64,000 nucleotides of DNA, from NCBI RefSeq assembly GCF_900110245.1, contig NZ_FOCZ01000010.1, forward strand, positions 1 to 64,000, written 5' to 3'. The notes under the pieces are model-generated. The model was not told where the DNA came from and did not search any database. It worked only from the letters and a program-made list of their open reading frames with translations. Source of the DNA: Niastella yeongjuensis (GTDB lineage: Bacteria; Bacteroidota; Bacteroidia; Chitinophagales; Chitinophagaceae). Positions 1-7,241 of this stretch are shown here, one piece after another; the stretch's first letter is position 1, and every line of letters begins with the position of its first letter. Both the position numbers and the translations under genes were made by a program.

Positions 1-263
1 GTAGACTGAACTTCCCAGCGGCGGCGCTTTATACTCAGTTCTACTTTGTTTTCACGAATCGGAAAATCCTGTACTCGAACTTCGGGGTAAAATCCTTTGG
101 AGTGAAGCGTTTGGCCTGCATATTCGGCCGGAGCAATGTTCTTTTCTTCTAAAAATAAGACTAATCCTACTTTATCTTTTACAAAATGGGTTATATCAAA
201 ATACTCAAGTGTACCTGCTGGTAAAAAATAGCCTAGTAATTCTTTTTCCTGATCCTTTTCCAA
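1..263 (-). CDS. ISAon1-family transposase N-terminal region protein, partial
   Basis: This minus-strand open frame leaves the window at base 1. From a TTG at 263 it reads EKDQEKELLGYFLPAG, then LEYFDIT, LEEKNIAPAEYAGQ, SKGFYPEVRVQDFP and SIKRRRWEV. That order (LPxGxLEYFDI, EEKN, SKGFY-E--VQDFP, IKRRRW) is the signature of the small N-terminal-region protein encoded just ahead of the main DDE transposase in ISAon1-type elements. An in-frame TAA lies upstream and no ATG follows it, so the TTG start is the best available but not certain. The catalytic transposase gene should follow beyond the window edge. Confidence 0.75.
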   Translation of the reverse strand, partial: MEKDQEKELLGYFLPAGTLEYFDITHFVKDKVGLVLFLEEKNIAPAEYAGQTLHSKGFYPEVRVQDFPIRENKVELSIKRRRWEVQS

Positions 264-422
264 TGTTTCTCGTCCGTTTTATTGGCTGCAAAACAACGAC
301 TTTCTCCTAATTCCCCCAACTTTTCAATCTGATCCTGGATCAAGTCAAATAGTTGGGGGATTAGGTTTTTACGCATAGATTTTCTGGAGCCTGAATAAGA
401 AGAAATTAATATCTCTAACCCC
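1..422 (-). mobile_element. Left-cut insertion sequence, ISAon1-type
   Basis: The element carries the start of an ISAon1-type transposase gene on the minus strand and runs out of the window at base 1. Its end in the window is placed at about 420 because the FG-GAP reading frame on the other side stops abruptly inside a conserved DIDGDG calcium-loop motif (DIDG then TGA) exactly where the foreign sequence begins. The opposite end, the inverted repeats and any target duplication are outside the window, so the boundary is inferred to within a few bases. A short frame at 233-433 on the same strand has no recognisable homology and is probably terminal IS sequence. Confidence 0.6.
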
Positions 423-1430
423 TCATCCATCAATGTCAGTAAGGATCACATCTTTTGCATCAATTCCGGTGATTAGATTATTAATTGAAGTCAAAGAAAT
501 GTTTCCAGCTATCGCATTGTTTTTAAATATGGAAAGGTAATTGGAATTATCGTTACTAATAATTATGTCCTGCCACGTATCCCCATCCAAATCACCTATG
601 GAAATACCTGAGGGATATTGTCCGGTTGGATAATCGGTTCTTGCCGCAAATGAAATACTACCGGGCACACTGATGTTGCGAAATATAGAAACACTATTTG
701 CCGCAAAGTTAGTTACTGCTAAATCTGGTTTGCCGTCTTTGTTGAGATCACCAATAGCAATTCCGTCTGGGTTTTGCGCGGGAAGATCTATTCTAACAGC
801 GAAAGAAATGTTTCAAGGTGTACTTATGTTTCTAAATACTGAAACAGTAAAAGAATACTCGTTTGTTACCACGATGTCCAGTTTTCCATCTCCATCGATA
901 TCACTTATGGCTTCACTGAAAGGAACATTGCCGATTGGATAATCGATTTTAGTGGCAAAAGAAATGGTACCGCCTGTACTTGTATTTCTGTAAATTGATA
1001 TGGAGTAAGGATAGCCACCGTTGACAGCTATTATATCAGGCTTCCCCTCGTTATCAAGATCACCTGATGCAATATCATAAGGGCTTTCTCCCGCCGCCAA
1101 ATTGATCCTGGCTTCAAATGAATAAGGGGTAATATCTCCTCCATCAGGAAAAGTAACTATAAAGGGGGGTACAGAACGAGTTGCAAGCCCGTTAGTATTG
1201 ACAGTGACTGGCTCATATGTTGCTCCGTTAGGAACAACTACCGAAAGTGCATTAGACGTGGCCGATGTTATTGTTGCCTTTACAGCCCCAAAATAAACAA
1301 TGTTATTTGCAGCGATGGGATTAAAATTAATTCCCTTTATAACAACGGTAGACCCTATGGGTCCCATTGTGGGAGAGAAGGAACTGATTGTTGGTTGAGA
1401 ATATAAATAGGGATTTACTTTCTGTGGAAG
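423..1430 (-). pseudogene. IPT/TIG plus FG-GAP repeat surface protein, truncated at both ends
   Basis: One continuous minus-strand frame encodes an IPT/TIG domain (QPTISSFSPT...GSTVVIKGINF...NNIVYFGAVKAT, about 85 residues) followed by FG-GAP/VCBS repeats with SGDLDNEGKPDIIAVN, DIDGDGKLDIVVTN, GDLNKDGKPDLAVTN and GDLDGDTWQDIIISN. The repeats bind calcium and form a beta-propeller in exported Bacteroidota proteins. Three lesions are visible: no start codon or signal peptide before the IPT domain (a TAA at 1431-1433 closes the frame), an in-frame TGA at 813-815 where the repeat pattern ISxPGxISFA predicts a glycine GGA, and loss of the 3' end at 423 where the IS begins. Both halves keep the same frame across the TGA, so it is a point change rather than a frameshift. 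Confidence 0.8.
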
Positions 1431-1674
1431 TTAAAAATGGCTTTCAGGAGGAAATTGAGTTGGTAATATCCAACTAAGCTCCAAATATATTATGAATAAA
1501 GCAATCAGACACCTCTTATGTGTTCCTTTTTTGTTGTATAATGATCATTGGGTGCTGCCTGCTTGCTGGCGAGATGCAGAGTAGATGGCCAGAATCTCAA
1601 TCGTGTAATTGATTACATATTGAGGGCCGCCTAACATAATGAGTGTTAATCTTAACTCCAAACTTTTTTAAACC

Positions 1675-2131
1675 ATGAAAATTCAATTTACACGCAAGAA
1701 AACGCTTATTAATTACAGGTATTTTATTAGCCTTTGGCGCCAGCACCCTCGTTGGTTGTAGTGAAGGCAGTGCTGCTGCAGAGCAGGCAACAGAAACCAG
1801 GGAAGCTGCGGCGACTGAAAAGCCAGCTGAAAAAAAATGGACAGAATTGCTGTCATTTAAAGGTTCCGGTATGAAGAAATCTGCCGCCTTTCATTTAAGC
1901 GGTGGCAAGGAAAAAGTAAAATACACCTATAAAAATGCAGATATGTGGTGGTTTTCTTTTTATGGAGTTTCGGAAGGGGAAGATGTAATGAAAGACGGCG
2001 GCATACCTGAAGTGATGACCCAGGAATCAGAATCCACTGAAACGTTTATTACAAAAGATGCGGGTAACTATTACCTGTACGTTAACACCGCCAATGGTAA
2101 CTGGAATCTTTCTGTTGAAGAAGAAAAATAA
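1675..2131 (+). pseudogene. Small lipoprotein gene with a one-base frameshift
   Basis: ATG at 1675 starts MKIQFTRK, and the frame needed to continue is +1. If one A of the run at 1699-1702 is removed, the product reads MKIQFTRKKRLLITGILLAF then GASTLVGCSEG, a textbook lipoprotein signal with Cys after LVG, and runs open to 2131 (about 151 residues). The mature part has an Ala/Glu-rich linker, then KWTELLSFKGSG, WWFSFYGVSEG and a C-terminal NYYLYVNTANGNWNLSVEEEK-type strand, all free of stops. Either the gene is freshly broken or there is a sequencing or assembly error. I recognise no family. It is followed by a hairpin terminator. Confidence 0.65.
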
Positions 2132-2150
2132 TCAAACAACGTAAATTATT

Positions 2151-2187
2151 AAAAAGGCCTCCGACGTTGCAGTCAGGGGCCCTTTTT
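2151..2187. terminator. Bidirectional hairpin between convergent genes
   Basis: AAAAAGGCCTC at 2151-2161 can pair, with one bulge, to GGGGCCCTTTTT at 2176-2187. It lies between the broken lipoprotein gene on the plus strand and the lipocalin-like gene on the minus strand, and has an A run on one side and a T run on the other, so it could serve both. Confidence 0.55.
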
Positions 2188-2314
2188 AGTTTAGTGATTA
2201 AACATCCATTGATAGCTAACACCGCGAGTACTGTTGTTGTTACTGGCATCGATCGCCTCAATGGTAAACAGGATAAGGCGTACAGGACCGTTGGTCCTGC
2301 ACTATATAGCACGT

Positions 2315-2746
2315 TTATCTGTTAAGTATCTCCCAATCTTCGCCATAATCACCAGCCCTGTTTGTAATAATAGAATATCTGGTGTAATATTTCAACTCGT
2401 GTTCTGTTATGGAGAGGATCTTACTGGTGTCTCCGTCAAATTGTACGAATGATGAATCGTCAATAAAACGATAGGTGGTTGTATCAGAATAGTTACGGGA
2501 AGGAATCACTGAAATCGCAGTACCATTGGCAAAATAGGTAACTGAATCTTTTTCGCCATAATTATAATTAAGGGAATCTATCTTCCCATTAATGCGTTCG
2601 ATCACACGCTGATTTACATAATGCCATTGCCCGGCAATAAGCTCGGCAGGTTTCTTCTTTGGCTCTTCATGTTTATCGTCATCTTTGTTACAGGCGAAAA
2701 TCAAGGCCGCCAATGCCAATGCGGATGCAATTCTGATAGTTTTCAT
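2315..2746 (-). CDS. Lipocalin-like lipoprotein
   Basis: The 143-residue product begins MKTIRIASALALAALIFACN, a lipoprotein signal with the acceptor Cys at residue 19, followed by a charged tether (KDDDKHEEPKKK). The mature domain begins LIAGQWHYVNQRVIERINGK and contains alternating short strands (DSVTYFANGTAISV, TTTYRFIDDSSFVQFDG, LSITEHELKYYTRYS), the layout of the small lipocalin-like domains abundant in Bacteroidota outer-membrane lipoproteins. No ligand or partner can be assigned. It appears to be transcribed alone, with about 640 bp of gene-free DNA upstream. Confidence 0.75.
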   Translation of the reverse strand: MKTIRIASALALAALIFACNKDDDKHEEPKKKPAELIAGQWHYVNQRVIERINGKIDSLNYNYGEKDSVTYFANGTAISVIPSRNYSDTTTYRFIDDSSFVQFDGDTSKILSITEHELKYYTRYSIITNRAGDYGEDWEILNR

Positions 2747-3386
2747 TTCTTGGGTTTTATTGTATATTATTCTTTAACTAAAAACTTTTTATGCAATAGA
2801 TTGCCAGGTCCGTTCAACAACAGATAGTAATTGTGGGTGAACCCGAAAAGCAATAATTGTTACGGTAAATAATCTAATTATGGAAGCATCGCTGCAGGTC
2901 AGGCGGTATCAGCCTGGTCGCTGACCAGGAGCGCTGTTCGCTGGCAGTAAATGGTACCGGGAACCGGGTAAGTGCCGGGCAGGTCCTGGCTTACAGGAAG
3001 CGGCGTGCAAGGTTAAGATCGGATAAATCACTTCGGTTTTCATGGATAGCACATTTAGGGTTACCTGGTTTTCGGCTGCTAAATTAGTAATCTTACCTAT
3101 ATGTTTGCATGGGAGTTTGTAAGTGCGCGCTTTTGACTAAAATTCGTGCAGTTTTAGCCGGTAAGCGTGCAACTTTGACTTGATCAGATTAAATAAAAAA
3201 TGCCTGATATTTAATATGCCTAACCGCCGTTTTTCCCAATCTTTCAGCTAACTGTGACAGATACAGGCCGGAAGGATCAACGGGTGTATGGTGAGCATCG
3301 TAAATGCTTTGGGGCAGAAAGGGTTCCGGTCACCTGTAAAATGCACGCAGCTAAGAACAAACGTTGGAGTCTTAACAAACCAACAT
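2747..3386. other. Gene-free 640 bp with a GC-rich structured patch
   Basis: No convincing coding frame is present; the short frames at 3254-3445 and 3288-3491 start far upstream of any protein-like sequence. Bases 2885-3015 are clearly more GC-rich than their surroundings and contain the perfect hairpin CCTGGT-CGCTG-ACCAGG at 2913-2929 and further CCGGG repeats near 2955-2985. Bases 3127-3177 hold the 21-bp-phased repeats described separately. Confidence 0.5.
3127..3177. promoter_or_regulatory. Weak candidate LytTR-type direct-repeat array
   Basis: GCGCTTTTG, GCAGTTTTA and GCAACTTTG start at 3127, 3148 and 3169, exactly 21 bp apart. On the other strand the intervening segments read ACGCTTACC and ACGAATTTT, also 21 bp apart, close to the ACGGYTATY units found at 40774, 46434 and 47044. 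The orientation is ambiguous: on the plus strand an AT-rich TATTTAAT lies 39 bp after the last unit, and on the minus strand the next gene is 380 bp away. Weaker than the three arrays in the second glycan region. Confidence 0.3.
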
Positions 3387-3491
3387 ATGGATTATTTGAG
3401 AGACAGAAAGAGATTTGTTCGAAACGAATGGGGGATGTGGCTTAGTTTACTACTGGCAGTAATTGCAATTATTATTTCCCTGGCTAAATAA
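3387..3491 (+). CDS. Possible 34-residue single-pass membrane protein
   Basis: ATG at 3387 opens a short frame with a charged N-terminus (MDYLRDRKRFVRNEWG) followed by one strong membrane segment (MWLSLLLAVIAIIISLAK) ending at the stop. This positive-inside-then-helix layout is typical of real small membrane proteins. There is no recognisable family, no clear ribosome site, and the frame also extends upstream without better evidence for a longer start. It lies downstream of the candidate repeat array at 3127-3177. Treat as a candidate only. Confidence 0.3.
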   Translation: MDYLRDRKRFVRNEWGMWLSLLLAVIAIIISLAK

Positions 3492-3683
3492 GGTTTGCAG
3501 TCATAATTTCCTAACAACACGGTTTTCTTCGTGCCATCTTTTATCGCCCTAATTTGATTCGATTTTCCGATTCTTCAAATATGCGTAAACGTTTTTAATT
3601 GACAATATGGTATAGCTTCTTGTTTTGACCATTATGGAGCTGTAATGTATTGTATTGCCATCAGCCGGGTGCTGGTGTCATAA

Positions 3684-4133
3684 CGTTATTTCTTAAATGC
3701 GCATAGTGTCAGGGTATACATTCAGTCCAGCTATGATAATACTAATGTCGGCGGCACGCTGATGTTAAGACATCCGGGTAAGACTGATACAATTCAGAAC
3801 ACCGATTGGGCTATTTATAATATGACAGGTATATACGGTAATTGCCTTTCATTCTGGGGATATGGTAGAAATCCTAATTGGGGAAGAGTAATGACACTTG
3901 GCAACAATGGTAATGTAAGTATAGGAAACTTCGCCCCTGATACCACTTATAAACTGCAAGTGGGCGGAGTTGTTAATGCAACAGAATATAAAGTTAATGG
4001 TACCACGGTTAATTGGCCAGACTATGTTTTTGATACTACCATCCATAAGCTGGCGGCATTTCCTGATGTGGAAAGCTATTTAATACAAAATCATCACCGA
4101 AGCACGTTTCCTCTTAATACATTTGGAACCTAA
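3684..4133 (+). pseudogene. C-terminal remnant of a tail-fibre-like/endosialidase-chaperone-type protein
   Basis: The frame is open from the TAA at 3681 and encodes NAHSVRVYIQSSYDN, GGTLMLRHPGKTDTIQNTDW, MTLGNNGNVSIGN...TTYKLQVGGVVNATEYKVNG and WPDYVFDTTIHKLAAFPDVE. The GNVSIG-P--YKL-V-G-I-A--VKVNG then W-DYVF---Y-L--L-EVE-YI order matches the C-terminal end of large Bacteroidota fibre-like cell-surface proteins. In intact homologues the next residues are HLPxVPSAxEV; here the sequence after NHH is scrambled (RSTFPLNTFGT) and ends. The N-terminal several hundred residues are absent. It stops 11 bp before the next gene. Confidence 0.6.
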
Positions 4134-4144
4134 TTACCTGGTTT

Positions 4145-5341
4145 ATGTATAATCGAAGGAATTTTATCAAGAATATAAGCAAAGCGTCATTAGCGTTTAT
4201 TCCCGGTGTACCAGAACTTTCTTCCAGCTACACACCACTGCAAAGAGTGATCATTCTCATGATCGATGGTCTTGGACTGGATTATATTTCCAGGAGCACC
4301 ATGCCCACCCTGCAACGCTGGAAACAACAAGGCATGTATAAAACCGTACAGTCGGTATTCCCTTCCGTAACCAATACCAACAATGCTTCTATATGCTGTG
4401 GCACCTGGCCCGCCGAACATGGTATTACCGGTAATTCTTTCCTTAATCTGCAAACCGGGCAAGAGGAATACATGGAAACTACCGGTCTGGTATTAGCGCC
4501 AACCATCTTTAACAGGGCAGCCAAACAGGGTTTGTCTTCGGCACTGCTTTCGAGTAAGAAAAAAACAATTGCTTTATTATCCAGTGGCGCCGATCTGACC
4601 TTAACTGCAGAAGCCCCTTCGCAGGAATGGGTTGACCGCTTAGGTACTGCCCCTGATATTTACAGTCCTGATATCAATTACTGGTTGCTGAAAGCCGGGA
4701 TCTGGTTGCTGAAAAATGAGTCCCGGTATCAGTGTGTATATATTCATACTACTGACTATCCCATGCATAGGTGGGCGCCGGAAGACGAACGGTCAAAAGC
4801 CCATTTACAAACACTCGATACTTTATTTCAACAGCTTCAGGATGCAGCTCCTGATGCAGCCATATTGCTTACGGCCGATCATGGCATGAATCATAAAACG
4901 CAATGCTGGGACCTGGAAAAGGCAATGGAAAAAAGGGGCGCTCCCATAAAAATTGCGATCTCTGCCGAAAGAGATAAATACCTGAAACACCACAGAGGGT
5001 TTGGTGGCACTTCCTATGTTTATTTAAACAATACCCAGGATGAAGAAAAAGTGCGTGGCCTTATTAAACAGTTACAAGGTGTAGAAAAAGTATTGAACAG
5101 GGCAGAGGCGGCAACGCATTTTCACACCATGCCTGCCCGTATTGGTGACCTGGTTGTGTTGGGGGATAAAAATACTGTTTTTGGCAACCTCGATGTTGAG
5201 CGGGAAGATCTGCCGGCTGAATATAGAACACATGGCTCTCTACATGAAGCGACAATACCCCTGATTGTTTACAATGCGAAGCAGGTCCCCAAACCTGATT
5301 ACTTCAACTACAATATGGACCTGGCAAAATGGCTGTACTAA
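4145..5341 (+). CDS. Phosphonoacetate hydrolase-like alkaline phosphatase superfamily enzyme
   Basis: The 398-residue protein is an alkaline-phosphatase-fold metalloenzyme closest in motif order to phosphonoacetate hydrolase (PhnA), which cleaves the C-P bond of phosphonoacetate to acetate and phosphate. Visible elements: MIDGLGLDY (Asp41, metal), SVTNTNN (Thr76, expected nucleophile), TDYPMHRWAPED (Asp204, His208), TADHGMN (Asp245, His246), then RIGDLVVLGDKNTVFG and HGSLHEATIPLIVYN near the C-terminus. The stretches YSPDINYW, HTTDYxxHxxAPED and GVEKVLNRAEA are all characteristic of that family. It starts with a twin-arginine motif (RRNFIKNISKASLAFIPG), so Tat export is likely, which is unusual for a cytoplasmic enzyme family. 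No other phosphonate genes are nearby, so a related substrate such as another phosphonate or phosphodiester is possible. Confidence 0.75.
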   Translation: MYNRRNFIKNISKASLAFIPGVPELSSSYTPLQRVIILMIDGLGLDYISRSTMPTLQRWKQQGMYKTVQSVFPSVTNTNNASICCGTWPAEHGITGNSFLNLQTGQEEYMETTGLVLAPTIFNRAAKQGLSSALLSSKKKTIALLSSGADLTLTAEAPSQEWVDRLGTAPDIYSPDINYWLLKAGIWLLKNESRYQCVYIHTTDYPMHRWAPEDERSKAHLQTLDTLFQQLQDAAPDAAILLTADHGMNHKTQCWDLEKAMEKRGAPIKIAISAERDKYLKHHRGFGGTSYVYLNNTQDEEKVRGLIKQLQGVEKVLNRAEAATHFHTMPARIGDLVVLGDKNTVFGNLDVEREDLPAEYRTHGSLHEATIPLIVYNAKQVPKPDYFNYNMDLAKWLY

Positions 5342-5479
5342 CTGGAATGGAGCAGGCAATTCGCTCTGGAAAAATCTAATTTAAAGGAAAGCTTTCGAAA
5401 ATAATCACCCAAATATTACCGTTATTAGATAGGTCGTACCCTTTATAAAAGAAATATATACAAATTGACTTCTAATCTA

Positions 5480-6283
5480 ATGCTTCTCCTGAACTATAAT
5501 GCGTTTCTGTTAGGCGCAATTATTTTTTTAGCCATTTCCCTTAGTAATTTTATTTATGTATGGCTCTGCAAGATCTGGAAGGTAAGAATATTAGAATTTT
5601 CAATCTTCCTAAATCCCTGGTTTTCTTTACTCAAGAGGAATATTAATGGCGTAGTATACAAATTAGGCTGGATACCAATGGGGGCATACATTAAACCACT
5701 AGGTATGACCGAGGAGGAATTGAAAGATATTCCCGCAGAAGAATTACCATTTTCTTTTTCGGGTAAACCCAGAACATTGAAAGTGCTTTTCCGTTTTGCA
5801 CCTATCCTGGTTTTGTTATTTGTCTTATTAATAAGCCTGTTTACCCTGAAAGGACCTGGAAACCTGTTTCAGGCTATATCAGAAATGTATAATTACATGG
5901 CATTTGCCATCAAAGTGATGTTTGATGCGCACTTAAAGAGTGAATTCGTGACGATGACAAATAACATGTTGGTAGATAAGAACATAGTATCATTCGCGTT
6001 AGTAATAATGATTACCGTGTATCTTGTTATTAACCTTTTTTCGACCTTATACGCTTACGATGAAAAGAAAGATAACAAGTTATCGAAACTGGTAAGTTTT
6101 ATAGTAATCATATTTGCGGCGTATTTGACCTTTTGGAAAATCCCTGTGTTTGTTATTTCATTTTTTTCCCTGCGCCAGAATATAACCTACCTGGTTAGTT
6201 TCTTTTTAGGTCTGTATTTAATCGGGGTATTGATTTTTATGCTTGTTATGTTTTTAATAAAACTAACCACTACTAAATCATAA
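5480..6283 (+). CDS. Site-2-protease (M50/RseP)-like membrane protein without catalytic motif
   Basis: The 267-residue protein has about six membrane segments. Its N-terminal third aligns by eye with Bacteroidota RseP-type site-2 proteases: the block KVRILEFSIFLNPWFSLLKR, then VVYKLGWIPMGAYIKPLGM, then EELPFSFSGKPRTLKVLFRF corresponds to the RVEKF---F-PWFS, YGLGW-PLGGYVKI-GM and P-EF--KP--QR blocks. The zinc motif HELGH should sit just before, but the sequence there reads ISLSN. The PDZ domain and the second catalytic motif are also absent, and the C-terminus is two to three further helices. I infer a non-proteolytic paralogue. ATG 5480 is preferred to the in-frame TTG at 5465. It lies upstream of an ECF sigma gene, but a functional link to sigma control is only suggestive. 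Confidence 0.6.
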   Translation: MLLLNYNAFLLGAIIFLAISLSNFIYVWLCKIWKVRILEFSIFLNPWFSLLKRNINGVVYKLGWIPMGAYIKPLGMTEEELKDIPAEELPFSFSGKPRTLKVLFRFAPILVLLFVLLISLFTLKGPGNLFQAISEMYNYMAFAIKVMFDAHLKSEFVTMTNNMLVDKNIVSFALVIMITVYLVINLFSTLYAYDEKKDNKLSKLVSFIVIIFAAYLTFWKIPVFVISFFSLRQNITYLVSFFLGLYLIGVLIFMLVMFLIKLTTTKS

Positions 6284-6488
6284 AATCTGTAATTTTTTTT
6301 AATGGGTTAACCATGTATGCTTTGTAAGGCGGAAAATGAGCGCCTGAAATAGCAAATTTGGAATGAATTTATTAATTTGGCTGGTAAATACCACCTTACT
6401 CCTTAACTTTTCAAGACTTACATCCATCGGATTTCCCGCCTTTATCCTTCATTCATAATAATTAACTCATTATATCGGAAACGATTTT

Positions 6489-7094
6489 TTGAAACAACAA
6501 CACGGATATAATCTTGTAGCCTTATTTAATGAAGGTAGCGAGAGGGCTTATTATCGCCTTTATGAAGAGTTGTATCCGTCCATATTTACGTTTGCTCATA
6601 GGTTACTTCCAAACATCCAGGAAGCTGAAGATGTGTGTTCAGAAAGCTTTACAAAGCTGTTTCAAACCGGGGAAAGGTTTAAGGACGCTCAGAGCCTGAA
6701 GGCTTTCCTGTTCAGGATCACACGAAATGCCTGTCTCAATGTCTTAAGAGACAATGAGCGGCATACCTCAAAGCATAAAGAACTGGGGTATATAATAGCG
6801 AATGAACAGGAGATCTCAGACCAGGAGTTGCAGGCGGAATTGGTAGCCTGGGTATATGCATCTATAGAGAAACTCCCCAAAAAGTGTCGCAAGGTTTTTA
6901 AACTCACACTCATTGGCTTCAGTTATGAAGAAATTGCTGCACAACTAAACATTTCTGAAAGCACGGTTCGCAACCAAAAAGCCCGGGGATTAAAGTTATT
7001 GCGTATTGCCCTTTTTAAAGAAGGCCAATTTTCAAAAACGGCTGTTGTTATTTCAGTTCTAATTAGTTTGATGTTGAAAGAGAATCAGTTATAG
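6489..7094 (+). CDS. ECF RNA polymerase sigma factor
   Basis: This 201-residue sigma-70 family protein has region 2 at about 25-95 (YRLYEELYPSIFTFAHRLLP, EAEDVCSESFTKLF, LKAFLFRITRNACLNVLRD) and region 4 at about 120-175 (IEKLPKKCRKVFKLTLIGFSYEEIAAQLNISESTVRNQKARGL), with the helix-turn-helix at the end. The C-terminus adds a short hydrophobic tail (VVISVLISLML), common in Bacteroidota ECF factors. The start is a TTG at 6489; there is no closer ATG before the conserved region. It is followed by FecR, SusC and SusD genes, so it should activate that transporter operon when released by FecR. Confidence 0.92.
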   Translation: MKQQHGYNLVALFNEGSERAYYRLYEELYPSIFTFAHRLLPNIQEAEDVCSESFTKLFQTGERFKDAQSLKAFLFRITRNACLNVLRDNERHTSKHKELGYIIANEQEISDQELQAELVAWVYASIEKLPKKCRKVFKLTLIGFSYEEIAAQLNISESTVRNQKARGLKLLRIALFKEGQFSKTAVVISVLISLMLKENQL

Positions 7095-7241
7095 GTTCCG
7101 TTTCAGCCAAAATTCCCACGTAGACAACCAAGTTCAAAAAATCTTATTATTTTTTTGTTAGCATTTTAGACAAAAGAAACGGCCCCGGTGTCTTATAGGT
7201 AATGGCGTTATAAGAATTGCCATGTCTTTTAATTACATTGA

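Noticed and set aside
2311-2319. Exact ACGTTTATC near the 3' end of the lipocalin-like gene
   Set aside because: It matches the LytTR-type unit, but no second unit occurs 21 bp away on either side, so it is treated as chance.
3254-3445. 63-codon frame overlapping the small membrane-peptide frame
   Set aside because: Its translation is Cys/Lys/Arg-rich without any recognisable feature, and it overlaps a better candidate in another frame.
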